Shown piece after piece: positions 43,378 through 51,765 of a stretch of DNA of 64,000 bases. A program made the position numbers and the translations under genes. The notes beneath the pieces were generated by a model, which saw only the letters and a list, made by a program, of their open reading frames with translations, was not told the DNA's origin and searched no databases. This stretch comes from Roseibium sp. HPY-6 (GTDB lineage: Bacteria; Pseudomonadota; Alphaproteobacteria; Rhizobiales; Stappiaceae): positions 1 to 64,000 of the forward strand of contig NZ_JBEWCD010000005.1 in the NCBI RefSeq assembly GCF_040530035.1, read 5' to 3'. Numbering within the stretch: the stretch's first letter is position 1; each line of letters opens with the position of its first letter.

Positions 43378-43929
43378 CTAGTAAAGCGGAGCGTATTTCC
43401 AGTTATCAGAGTCAGGTGTGACTTCGTCCAAATCGTAACCCGCATTCCGCAGACGTTCCGCGATCGCCAGCCCATCTTCAGCCGCCTGATCGATATACTG
43501 GCGTCCCAAAGCTTCGTCCTGCGCAACGCCGTGACCACGGATGAGATCCAAGCCATAGTTGAAGCGCCCGACCGGGTCACCGGCCTCGGCAGCGAGGCGA
43601 TCCCATTCTGCTGCTGCATCGGGATTGTAGTCGCCGCCCATTCCATTGTTTTCAAGCTGGCTCATCCAGGTCATCGCTTTGGTGTATCCGGCTTCGGCAC
43701 AGCGCCGTGTCAGCTTTCTGGCAAGCACGTGGTCGTCATTTTTTGTGGCGTTGATCCCGAGAGAACAGGTTACGGAATCAATGACACCCATCTCGATCTT
43801 GCGCTTGAGCATTGCAACGCCGGTATCCTGCGGATTGAGAATACCGAGTTCGTCCTCGACCGTTTCGGGAGACTGCGCCAGGGCTGCACCCGTGAGAGCA
43901 AGTGAAAAAAGAAACGCCAGTGTCCGCAT
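43378..43929 (-). CDS. Secreted Sel1-repeat-like protein
   Basis: A 183-aa exported protein with signal peptide MRTLAFLFSLALTGAALAQ (cleavage after ALA). Two to three Sel1-like helical repeats are suggested by KAMTWMSQLENNGMGGDYNPDAAAEWDRLAAEAGDPVGRFNYGLDLIRGHGVAQDEALGRQY near residues 85-145. Two Cys may form a disulfide (in SVTCSLGI and RRCAEAG). The ATG at 43929 is chosen for the signal peptide and the GGGAGG before it; one at 43980 adds 17 residues in front of it. Such repeats mediate protein contacts; the partner is unknown. Confidence 0.72.
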   Translation of the reverse strand: MRTLAFLFSLALTGAALAQSPETVEDELGILNPQDTGVAMLKRKIEMGVIDSVTCSLGINATKNDDHVLARKLTRRCAEAGYTKAMTWMSQLENNGMGGDYNPDAAAEWDRLAAEAGDPVGRFNYGLDLIRGHGVAQDEALGRQYIDQAAEDGLAIAERLRNAGYDLDEVTPDSDNWKYAPLY

Positions 43930-44028
43930 GCCGACCTCCCGCTTTTGTGCAAAAATACCAGCGCCCGCCAAAGGCGTCACCGGTGCTTAGGTCGCATACC
44001 AATTGAGTCCACTGGCGGATGGACCCGG

Positions 44029-44967
44029 TCAGCCGAACCTGCGGGCGAGCTCCGCAATATGCGCCGGACCGACTTCGCAGCAGCCGCCAATGATGGTCGC
44101 GCCCGACGCGATCCACCCGCTGACATGGTCGGCATAGGCATCCGGGGTGAGGTCGACACGGGAAGTCAGTTTCGTTACCGCGCTGCCGGCGGACAGGAAT
44201 TCCTTACTTATCCCGGTGAACCCGTTGGCATAGCCGCCGGTCGGCAGGTCCGTCTCCGGCATGGTGTCCAACCCGGCGGCCACAGCTTCCGGTATGGAGC
44301 AGTTCAGAAGAACGGCTTGCGGCGAGAGCGCGGCAACTTCGCGCACGGCATCCGAAAGGCTTTCTCCCGAGCGCAATTTGGTGCCGTCGGCATCGTCGAC
44401 CGTCAGCCCGATCCAGACCGGTTTGCCGTGACCAAGAGCGCCGTTGACGGCAGCCCTTGCTTGTTCGATCGAAGCGATTGTTTCGATCAGGTAGGAGTCA
44501 ACGAAATCCGCCTGGATACGGCAGATTTCCGCGTAAAGCTCGGTGGATTCATCTTCCGGCGGCGCGCCGTCATGGCTGTAGGACCAACCGAGCGGACCGA
44601 CGGCACCGACGACCGATCCGGAGCCGTGCGCATCGCGGGACCGGCAAGCGATTTCGCATGCGAGCGTCTGGAGCTCCTCGAACCGGTCTTCGATCCCGTT
44701 CGGGCGCAGGCGGTCGCGGTGGATCGCATAAGTGTTCGCCGTTGCCACATGCGCGCCGGCGGCGAAATAGGAATCGTGGATCTCCGCGACGAGGTCCGGC
44801 CGTTCCATCATGATCCGCGTCGACCAGAGCCCTGTGGGTTCCAGCCCGCTCAGGCGGACAAGCTCCTGGCCCATGCCGCCGTCGAGAATTGTTATCTTTT
44901 GCGTTTCCACCACAGCACCCGGATTTCTGTTTGTTCTGTTTAAGGTTCCGGAGACTGTCGCACTCAT
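44029..44967 (-). CDS. Homocysteine S-methyltransferase family protein
   Basis: A 312-aa TIM-barrel zinc methyltransferase of the MmuM/BHMT family, which transfers a methyl group from S-methylmethionine, betaine or similar to homocysteine to give methionine. The zinc ligands are Cys in LLNCSIPEAV and the Cys pair in TIIGGCCEVGP near the C-terminus; the N-terminal ILDGGMGQEL is typical. The start is uncertain: the ATG at 44967 is used, but a GTG at 44913 gives a more family-like beginning (VVETQKITILDGG). It lies alone between the Sel1-like and LuxR genes. Confidence 0.85.
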   Translation of the reverse strand: MSATVSGTLNRTNRNPGAVVETQKITILDGGMGQELVRLSGLEPTGLWSTRIMMERPDLVAEIHDSYFAAGAHVATANTYAIHRDRLRPNGIEDRFEELQTLACEIACRSRDAHGSGSVVGAVGPLGWSYSHDGAPPEDESTELYAEICRIQADFVDSYLIETIASIEQARAAVNGALGHGKPVWIGLTVDDADGTKLRSGESLSDAVREVAALSPQAVLLNCSIPEAVAAGLDTMPETDLPTGGYANGFTGISKEFLSAGSAVTKLTSRVDLTPDAYADHVSGWIASGATIIGGCCEVGPAHIAELARRFG

Positions 44968-45079
44968 GTTTGCGCGCCGCATCGCCGGTCTGGAGTCCAA
45001 GCGTTCGGGGGTTATATCTCGCTACCGGGGTCTGACAAGGCCGGGACGCGACGTTTTGAGGTCGCATAGCATCTATTGG

Positions 45080-45619
45080 TTACTCGACCCGGGCGGGTAA
45101 CGGATCCAGCATGTCTTCGAAGAACCATGCGGTCAGCTCGTTCCGGCTGGAGACGCCGGCTTTCCGATAGACGGTGGAGGCCTGCTGCCGCACCGTTTTC
45201 TCGCGCGTTTCCCTGAGCCCCGCGATTTCCCGGAACGAAAGCCCCTTCAGCATTCCGATCACGACATCCTGCTCACTGGCCGTCAGGTTCCAGGCGTCGA
45301 ACTGCTTTTGCATGACCGCGCGGTATTGACCTGCAAGCTCAACCGAACGGGAATCGAGCCTCGCCAATTGGCCGCGTGCTTTTTCAAGCTGACCGCTCAG
45401 TTCCCTGAGCGTTTTCTGCTGAATGTTGCGATCGTATAGAAAGGCGCCCAGGACCAGGGCGCTGATCACGAGTCTGGCAAGATCGTCACCCATGGAACCA
45501 AGCGTTTCTCCAGCCCGGAATTCGTTGAAAACTTCAACGACGCTTGTGGCAAACACTATCAGAACGAACAGGGCAAAAAAGGTTCTCCAATTCCAGAACG
45601 GTCCGTTCGTATCCAGCAT
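45080..45619 (-). CDS. Membrane-anchored LuxR-type regulator
   Basis: A 179-aa protein: two membrane spans near residues 8-28 (FWNWRTFFALFVLIVFATSVV) and 44-62, then a coiled coil (NIQQKTLRELSGQLEKARGQLARLDSRSVEL) and a C-terminal LuxR/GerE helix-turn-helix (LTASEQDVVIGMLKGLSFREIAGLRETREKTVRQQASTVYRKAG). The DNA-binding domain would face the cytoplasm. The ATG at 45619 is preferred because a longer frame (to 45814) adds low-complexity residues. It is divergent from the multicopper oxidase gene and may control it. Confidence 0.82.
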   Translation of the reverse strand: MLDTNGPFWNWRTFFALFVLIVFATSVVEVFNEFRAGETLGSMGDDLARLVISALVLGAFLYDRNIQQKTLRELSGQLEKARGQLARLDSRSVELAGQYRAVMQKQFDAWNLTASEQDVVIGMLKGLSFREIAGLRETREKTVRQQASTVYRKAGVSSRNELTAWFFEDMLDPLPARVE

Positions 45620-45840
45620 GAAGTCGTTCCCTGTCTTGCGTGTCTTTGGCACCTTGGTGCTCGGTTGAGCCACCCGAATTGACCTTATGTCCCATAGCCG
45701 GGACGGTCGATCCGGCATTTGTCCGATGGACGGATACGTATGCGTTTCCCATTCACATTTACATCGAGTTTTTGCGCGTTGTCTCGCCAATGTCAGCGGG
45801 GTGCGCGGCCTCACCGTATCTGTTGATCTGGAGATCTGAA

Positions 45841-47373
45841 ATGTCGCTCAAGTTGTCCCGGCGCCAATTCCTTGGAGGCGGCCTCTCATTCACAGGCCTT
45901 TGCCTTGCAGGACCGGCATGGTCGAATACCGCGCGGCCGTCCCTGCCAATACCGCCTCTTGCCGACGGCACCAATGGCGAGCCGCTGGATCTGACCATTC
46001 GCACCGGCATGTGGTCTTTCAAACCGGGCGTCATGACACCGACGCTCGGTATCAATCAGGATTATCTGGGTCCGACCATTCGCACGCGGCGGAACACGGA
46101 GCTCAACCTCAACTACCACAACACACTGACTGAAGGCGTTTCCGTTCACGGCCATGGTCTCCATGTTCCGGGGAACGTGGATGGCGGACCGCAGCTGGAA
46201 ATGCCTGCGGGAGAACACTGGCAGCCAACCTTGTCGATCGTCCAGCCCGCAGCGACGTGCTGGTACCATTCCCATACCCATGGAAAAACCGGTACCCAGA
46301 CCTATCGGGGCCTCGCCGGCATGATGATCATCGATGATGATGAGGCTGTCTCGAAAGAGCTCCCGAACCGCTACGGCCTCGATGATCTTCCGGTGATCAT
46401 TCAGGACAGAACCTTCGATGCGGCGGGACGGCTGGTCTATTCGCTTGAGGACGCCGGTGAAGACGGTTGGTTCGGCGATACGGCGGTTATCAACGGTGCG
46501 CTGTCCCCGGTTGCAGAAGTTCCTGCCGGCATGGTGCGTCTTCGTATTCTCAACGGCGCGAATGCGCGGTTTTACATCCTGACATTCGCCGACAACCGGA
46601 CCTTCCACAAGATCGCCAGCGATGGTGGGTTGCTGGAAGCACCCGTGCCGATGACCACCATGGAAATGTCGCCAGGCGAACGGTGCGAAATCATCGTGGA
46701 CCTGTCCGAAGACACCTCCGCCGAGCTGTTGACATTCTTCGAGGACGACATCGACGAAGAAGGTGAGGGCATCGTTTCCGGTCTTGTGGGTCTTGTCACC
46801 GGACCCGGTCAATCGGCTGCTCCGGCATCGTTGCTTTTGAGAGTTGACAGGACGCTGGTCGCTCATACCGTGCCGATGCCGGAGCGGTTGGCGACGATCG
46901 AGCGTCCGGACCCGGAAGAGATCAGAAAGACGCGCGAATTCGTTCTGGAGATGGATCATGGCGAGAGTGACAGGGCACATGCCGGCCACTCCGGAGGCCA
47001 CGGCGCGCATGCCGGCCATGGTGCCATGACCATGACGATCAACGGTGCGGTTATGGACATGAGCGTCATCAACGAGCGCGTCGAACGCGGTGTCTGGGAG
47101 CGTTGGCGCATTCGCTCAGATCAAGGCGCGCATCCGTTCCACGTGCATGGCTGTTCGTTCCTGGTCGAGCAAATGGAGGGGGCCGCCGTAACGCCGGACC
47201 AAGCTGGCTGGAAGGACACGGTGGTGCTGGACGACGATGATTGGTCCGAATTCGTCGTGCGGTTCGATCACCTCGCAGACGAAGACTTCCCGTATATGTA
47301 TCACTGCCACATTCTGGAGCATGAAGATCAGGGCATGATGGGGCAGTTCACGGTCACCGACACGACCGGATAA
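45841..47373 (+). CDS. Tat-exported multicopper oxidase (CueO-like)
   Basis: A 510-aa periplasmic multicopper oxidase with a twin-arginine signal (SRRQFLGGGLSFTGLCLAGPAWS). All four copper motifs are present: SVHGHGLHV near residues 101-109, CWYHSHTHG near 140-148, AHPFHVHG near 429-436 and the type-1 site YHCHILEHEDQGMMGQF near 487-503. A His/Met-rich loop lies near 370-400 (DHGESDRAHAGHSGGHGAHAGHGAM in shorter pieces). The first motif reads HGHG where most oxidases have HWHG. It likely oxidises Cu(I) or phenolic compounds. GGAG precedes the ATG. Confidence 0.92.
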   Translation: MSLKLSRRQFLGGGLSFTGLCLAGPAWSNTARPSLPIPPLADGTNGEPLDLTIRTGMWSFKPGVMTPTLGINQDYLGPTIRTRRNTELNLNYHNTLTEGVSVHGHGLHVPGNVDGGPQLEMPAGEHWQPTLSIVQPAATCWYHSHTHGKTGTQTYRGLAGMMIIDDDEAVSKELPNRYGLDDLPVIIQDRTFDAAGRLVYSLEDAGEDGWFGDTAVINGALSPVAEVPAGMVRLRILNGANARFYILTFADNRTFHKIASDGGLLEAPVPMTTMEMSPGERCEIIVDLSEDTSAELLTFFEDDIDEEGEGIVSGLVGLVTGPGQSAAPASLLLRVDRTLVAHTVPMPERLATIERPDPEEIRKTREFVLEMDHGESDRAHAGHSGGHGAHAGHGAMTMTINGAVMDMSVINERVERGVWERWRIRSDQGAHPFHVHGCSFLVEQMEGAAVTPDQAGWKDTVVLDDDDWSEFVVRFDHLADEDFPYMYHCHILEHEDQGMMGQFTVTDTTG

Positions 47374-47387
47374 TTTCCGCTGAGTGT

Positions 47388-48455
47388 TCAGCCGGTCGAC
47401 TTGCGCTGTTCATCGCGTACCAGCGCCGCGAGGCGGTAAAAACCATGAGCCATCTTGGTATAGGGCGTCAGCAGGAAGAAGCTGAGCACGGAGCCGAGGT
47501 GTATGGCCAGAAGCGCGGGCATGGCTGCTGTATTGCCAAGTACGTAGAGCAAAAGGCCGGAAAGCGCGACCAGGAACAGGAGCAGGACAAAGCCCATCTC
47601 CCCACCCCAGGCGGACGGTGCGCCGAGCGACCGGTCGGCCTTGAGCTTCAGCGAGGCCAGCATGACCGTTCCGATCACCATCAGGATGCCGCCCGGAATT
47701 CCCAGAAGCTTCGGCAGCGACCAAAGCGGATAGGGGGCGGGTATGTCGAAGATATAGTGCAAGATGGTTCCGGCAGACGTTGAGGCGAAACAGAGCAGGA
47801 ACCCGTACATGACCGCCTGGTGCGCATGACGGCGTGCCTGGCTGAACCGGTCCTCGTCCTCGAAATTGCAGCCGTCACCGTGCCCGCCTGCAAGGTTCTT
47901 CATCTTCGCGGCGGACCCGAATGCTCCGACGATCTGGCTGGGCGTGATCGTCTTTCCGCCAGTTTCCTGCCAGTAGCGTCGGAGGCTGACGGCAATGCTG
48001 GCAAGAGGAAACAGGAAGGCCGGCAGGAAGATCGCGACCATGGCGGAATGAGACAGAACCGCGTAAAAGCCTTCGCCGCCGTTGGAACCGAGCGCGCGGA
48101 ACGCGAGGAACAGCAAGGCGAAGCCGAGAATGGTGGCCAGGGCGATCATCACGCCGCTTTTTTGAAACCGTCGCGCCAGTGGAGCGGGCCAGGCAAAGCT
48201 CTCCCAGCTGTCCTGGCGCACTTCGGCGAGCGCCTTCGGCAGGTTGAGATCGAACTCGTGCGGGGCGGTGTACTGGCACGCATAGTAGCAGCCCCGGCAG
48301 TTGTGACAGAGATTGGCCAGCTGCGTGAGGTTGGCATCGGAAAAGAAGCGTTCCTGGTGCAGGGCCGGGAACACGGAGCAGTAGCCTTCGCAGTAACGGC
48401 AGGCATTGCAGATCTCCGCCTGCCGGCGGGCTTCCTGAAGCAGATCAGCTTGCAT
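47388..48455 (-). CDS. tcuB: Tricarballylate utilisation protein TcuB
   Basis: A 355-aa membrane protein that passes electrons from the reduced FAD of TcuA to the quinone pool. Two ferredoxin-like Cys clusters are visible, CNACRYCEGYCSVFP near residues 16-30 and CHNCRGCYYACQYTAPHEFDLN near 49-70, followed by about six membrane spans. It overlaps tcuA by 11 bp and is convergent with the multicopper oxidase gene with a 14-bp gap. Confidence 0.9.
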   Translation of the reverse strand: MQADLLQEARRQAEICNACRYCEGYCSVFPALHQERFFSDANLTQLANLCHNCRGCYYACQYTAPHEFDLNLPKALAEVRQDSWESFAWPAPLARRFQKSGVMIALATILGFALLFLAFRALGSNGGEGFYAVLSHSAMVAIFLPAFLFPLASIAVSLRRYWQETGGKTITPSQIVGAFGSAAKMKNLAGGHGDGCNFEDEDRFSQARRHAHQAVMYGFLLCFASTSAGTILHYIFDIPAPYPLWSLPKLLGIPGGILMVIGTVMLASLKLKADRSLGAPSAWGGEMGFVLLLFLVALSGLLLYVLGNTAAMPALLAIHLGSVLSFFLLTPYTKMAHGFYRLAALVRDEQRKSTG

Positions 48456-49830
48456 GATTGGCGGCCTCCCGGCCTGCGATACGTCCGAACACGGTCCCGA
48501 TGGTCATGCCGAAACCGGCGAGATAGCCCTGTCCCAGGATGGAGCCGGCCATGGTTTCTCCGGCCGCCCACAGGTTCCGGATTGAGCCCTTCTCCGCTCT
48601 GCACTGGGCGTTTTCATCTACCTTGAGGCCGAGATAGGTGAAGGTGACACCTGTCTTCAGGCTGTAGCCGTAAAAGGGCGGCTCATCGATCGGACGCGCC
48701 CAATTGGTCTTTGGAATGTTGATCCCAATCGTTTTGACACCATCCAGTTCGGTCGGATGAAAACCTGATGTGTCACCGCAGGCGGCATTGAATGTCTTCA
48801 CGGTCTCGACCAGCTTTGCCTGCGGCAGCCCCATCTTCCCGGCAAGCTCTTCCAGCGTATTGGCCTTTATGGGTGGGAAAACCGACGGCATGAACAGTTT
48901 CAGCGACTTGGAATCGATGATGACATAGCCGACCTGGTCGGGCTGGTTGGCAACGAGACGTCCCCAGATGGCATAGCGCTTCGGCCAGACGTCCTCGCCT
49001 TCGTCATAAAAGCGGTCCGCCTCCTTGTTGACGACAATGGAAAACGGAACGCAGTCGAGCCGCGTGACGATGCCGCCATCGAATTTAGGCGCACGTCCGT
49101 CGATCGCAACCGCATGGCACTGCGTCGGATCGCCGACTGACTGGACGCCCTGGTCCAGAAGATCCGCCAGAACGACGCCTCGGTTGTACGGCGTTCCCCG
49201 GATGAGGAAATTCTTCGCCGCCGGACCCCAGGCGCGGGTAAGCCACTCGGTATCCGCCTGAAATCCGCCGGAGGCGACTATCACGGCGCTGGGCTCGAGG
49301 TATTTTGCTTCGCCTTCATGCGTGTAGTCGATCTGGGCGATCCTGTCCCGATCAAGCTCCAGATGTGTGACATTGGCCTCATATAAAACCGAGACACCAA
49401 GCTTTTCAGCGGTGCGGTAGTAGGCGTTGACCAGCGACTTGCCGCCACCCATGAAAAACGCATTGGTGCGCGCCAGCGAAAGCGTGCCGGACAGGGACGG
49501 CTGAAAGCGGACGCCGTGTTCTTCCATCCAGGGCAGGCACTCCTCGGAGGTGCGGATCGCCAGCCGTGCGAGCGTCTCGTCGGTCTTGCCGCCGGTGACC
49601 TTCAAAAGATCGTCGAAATACTCGTCCTCGCTGTAGTCGTCGACCAGCGGGCCAAGCGGGGCGGAGTGCATGCATCTGAAGTTTCTGGTGTGGCGCGAGT
49701 TTCCGCCGCGATATGCCTTGGGTGCCGTTTCCAGAATGATGACTTTGGCACCCCTTTCCGCAGCCGTCATGGCCGCGCAAAGAGCGGCATTGCCGCCGCC
49801 GATGATGGCGATGTCGTATTGGCTGGTCAT
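48445..49830 (-). CDS. tcuA: Tricarballylate dehydrogenase TcuA
   Basis: A 461-aa FAD-dependent dehydrogenase of the fumarate-reductase/succinate-dehydrogenase flavoprotein family. It oxidises tricarballylate to cis-aconitate in the cytoplasm. The FAD motif IIGGGNAALCAAMTAAERGAKVIILE is near residues 9-34, the RGGNSRHTRNF loop near 41-51, and the C-terminal LWAAGETMAGSILGQGYLAGFGMTIGTVFGRIAG near 422-455. It is the first gene of the tcuAB unit and is divergent from the LysR regulator. TcuC, the usual transporter, is absent here; the TCT system at 38-41 kb may supply uptake. Confidence 0.9.
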   Translation of the reverse strand: MTSQYDIAIIGGGNAALCAAMTAAERGAKVIILETAPKAYRGGNSRHTRNFRCMHSAPLGPLVDDYSEDEYFDDLLKVTGGKTDETLARLAIRTSEECLPWMEEHGVRFQPSLSGTLSLARTNAFFMGGGKSLVNAYYRTAEKLGVSVLYEANVTHLELDRDRIAQIDYTHEGEAKYLEPSAVIVASGGFQADTEWLTRAWGPAAKNFLIRGTPYNRGVVLADLLDQGVQSVGDPTQCHAVAIDGRAPKFDGGIVTRLDCVPFSIVVNKEADRFYDEGEDVWPKRYAIWGRLVANQPDQVGYVIIDSKSLKLFMPSVFPPIKANTLEELAGKMGLPQAKLVETVKTFNAACGDTSGFHPTELDGVKTIGINIPKTNWARPIDEPPFYGYSLKTGVTFTYLGLKVDENAQCRAEKGSIRNLWAAGETMAGSILGQGYLAGFGMTIGTVFGRIAGREAANHAS

Positions 49831-49874
49831 GATGCGTTTCCTTTGAAGAGCGTCTTACCAGCGGGCTGATTGTT

Positions 49875-49903
49875 TTGACAATTGTTGCTTCTTGGTCGAT
49901 TAA
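49875..49903 (+). promoter_or_regulatory. Promoter of the LysR gene
   Basis: TTGACA (49875-49880) and GATTAA (49898-49903) with a 17-bp spacer form a good sigma-70 promoter pointing to the LysR gene, whose ATG is at 49910. The start of transcription would fall close to or on the ATG, so the mRNA may be leaderless. Confidence 0.5.
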
Positions 49904-49921
49904 TGCACAATGCGCATTAAT
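49899..49921. promoter_or_regulatory. Candidate LysR-type operator overlapping the start codon
   Basis: ATTAATGC (49899-49906) and GCATTAAT (49914-49921) form a perfect 8-bp inverted repeat with a 7-bp spacer. It covers the LysR start codon at 49910 and the -10 element. It fits the autoregulatory, T-N11-A style of LysR operators and lies in the 79-bp gap to tcuA. Confidence 0.5.
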
Positions 49922-50830
49922 TTCGATTTCAATGACCTTGAAGCTTTCCTGGCGGTCATGGAAACGGTCTCGTTTCACCATGCCGCCGAGCGATTGAACC
50001 TGTCGCAATCGGCCGTAACCCGCAGGATCCAGAAGCTGGAGGAAACACTAGGCTCGGTTCTGTTCGATCGAACGACACGTGCGGTCAAACCGACGCTTGC
50101 AGCAAAACGTTTGCAGGCACGGGCCGAGGCGATGCTGGAAAGTGCTCGGGAAACAACACTCGCTATGCGGGACGAAAGTGTTGCTTTTGCCCACCAGCGC
50201 GGGGCCGTCGTGACCGTCGCAATGATCCCGACACTTGTGCATCCACTCCTCATTCCCGCTCTTCAGATGTTGCACGACAAAGGGCTTCCCGTGAGATTGC
50301 GGTTACTTGATCAAGCTGCCAATGAGGTCGCGGAAGCCGTGTCGCGCGAAGACGCGGACTTTGGTGTCTGCTCCATTGGCCTGCTGGAACCGAACACGCA
50401 TTTCGAACCGCTATTCGATGACCTGATCGTGCTTTGTTTGCCGCAAGGCCATCACCTTGCCACCAAATCAAAAGTGACATGGGCTGATATTCAGTCGGAG
50501 AGCCTGATCCTTCCGGCGAGAGGCACAGGAAACCGTTTGCTGATCGACGAAGCGATGGCTCGAAGCCGCTTCACCCCTCAATGGGCATTTGAAGTCGGAC
50601 GCTCCACCACTGCCATGGAGCTCGTGAATGAGGGCCTTGGCGTTGCCCTGCTGCCTCGAACGTCGATGCTTTCTTCGCAGGGGCGAGGTCTTGTTTACAA
50701 GGCGCTCGGAGCCCCGGTGGTGGCGCGGCCGGTCGGGCTGCTGACGCGCATTTCAGCTCCAGACACCTCGCTCGCCCAGGCCTTCAAGTCGGCATTGCGT
50801 GAAACATCGGCCGCGCTCAGGGCGTCTTGA
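49910..50830 (+). CDS. tcuR: LysR-family regulator of tcuAB (TcuR-like)
   Basis: A 306-aa LysR-type regulator. The N-terminal helix-turn-helix covers about residues 6-65 (HHAAERLNLSQSAVTRRIQKLEETLGSVLFDRTTRAVKPT), and a substrate-binding-like effector domain follows (GAVVTVAMIPTLVHPLLIPALQMLH). It is divergent from tcuA, as tcuR is from tcuABC in enterobacteria, so tricarballylate-dependent control is likely. Confidence 0.85.
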   Translation: MRINFDFNDLEAFLAVMETVSFHHAAERLNLSQSAVTRRIQKLEETLGSVLFDRTTRAVKPTLAAKRLQARAEAMLESARETTLAMRDESVAFAHQRGAVVTVAMIPTLVHPLLIPALQMLHDKGLPVRLRLLDQAANEVAEAVSREDADFGVCSIGLLEPNTHFEPLFDDLIVLCLPQGHHLATKSKVTWADIQSESLILPARGTGNRLLIDEAMARSRFTPQWAFEVGRSTTAMELVNEGLGVALLPRTSMLSSQGRGLVYKALGAPVVARPVGLLTRISAPDTSLAQAFKSALRETSAALRAS

Positions 50831-51210
50831 CCCTCAATCTCGCCGTCGGAGCGGGGCGTTGTGGGGCGCAGACCTCCGCAACCGCAATTTGTCCGGTTGG
50901 TATTCTGCGTGTCTTGGAGCCTGGCTTTTTTTCGATCAGAATATAAATTTCAGGCGGCAAGTGTTCGATTTTTCTGACAGAAATAGTTTGTATCAATCTC
51001 TGCAACTCTCGATGCAAGTAAAGCGCGTGATTGCGCTTACATCATCGAAGTTTCCTTGCTGATGTTGACGTAAAGTAATACTTCAACTTACTATCTAATT
51101 CAGAGACTTTTCACTTGTAATATATTGCTAATCGCCACATTCGGCGAGCGGTATGCCTTTGCATTCGTGAAGGTGTGCGCGTTTTATTGGAAAAGAAGCG
51201 GTGCTCCTCC
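50831..51210. other. 380-bp gap before the contractile injection operon
   Basis: No gene is seen here. It is AT-richer than its surroundings, especially 50935-51130, and separates the LysR gene from the injection-system operon. It contains the candidate promoter described at 51065. Confidence 0.6.
51065..51094 (+). promoter_or_regulatory. Candidate promoter of the contractile injection operon
   Basis: TTGACG (51065-51070) and TACTAT (51089-51094), 18 bp apart, look like a sigma-70 promoter about 115 bp before the first gene of the cluster. It is the best match on the plus strand of the gap; no clear operator or terminator was found. Confidence 0.4.
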
Positions 51211-51765
51211 ATGATCAATGAAGCACTCGAATTTGTCCGCCGCGAAGTCCGTGATCATCTCAGTGTGAGCGACACGGAAGCCCAGCTTGAAAGCGCGAGA
51301 GTTCTTGCTGAGGAAGGCTCCGAAGGGCTGACCATCACCCTGATCAATGTCGAGGAAGAATCCGCGCTTCGCAACACACCGAACATGTTCATCGTCGATG
51401 GTCAGCCGGTCCAACGGCAGCCTTCGGTTTTCATGAACCTTTATCTGCTGTTTGCCTTCGATTTTCAGAACTACGGAACCAGCCTTTTCAATCTTTCCCA
51501 GACGATTGCGCTCTTCCAGGACCGGCGGATCTTCACGCCGGCGGACAGCCGTGCCGACAATCCGTTTCCACAAAGAGCCGTGCAGCTTGCCTTCGATCAT
51601 CACAACATGAGCTTCGAGGCTCTCAACAACCTGTGGTCCATCATGGGCGGAACGATTTTTCCCTGCGTGATCTACAAGGTCAGGCTGGTTGAAATCCGCC
51701 GCGAGGTCGAAGACGAGGTTCTACAGGAAATCGACACCATCGAACTGAATATGAGCGGCACATGA
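51211..51765 (+). CDS. DUF4255 protein (Pvc16-like, contractile injection system)
   Basis: A 184-aa protein of the DUF4255 (Pvc16_N) family, characteristic of extracellular contractile injection systems. It starts MINEALEFVRREVRDHL, the typical DUF4255 beginning, and keeps the SVFMNLYLLFAFDFQNYGTSLFNLSQTIALFQ core near residues 74-105. In Photorhabdus and Serratia particles the homologue is a cap protein that closes the tail end. The ATG at 51211 fits the family start; a GTG at 51175 would add 12 residues. Here it opens the operon, whereas in PVC/Afp loci it is near the end. Confidence 0.87.
   Translation: MINEALEFVRREVRDHLSVSDTEAQLESARVLAEEGSEGLTITLINVEEESALRNTPNMFIVDGQPVQRQPSVFMNLYLLFAFDFQNYGTSLFNLSQTIALFQDRRIFTPADSRADNPFPQRAVQLAFDHHNMSFEALNNLWSIMGGTIFPCVIYKVRLVEIRREVEDEVLQEIDTIELNMSGT

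Noticed and set aside
45886..47019. 377-aa open frame on the minus strand
   Set aside because: It is antisense to the multicopper oxidase with all four copper motifs intact, so it is a shadow.
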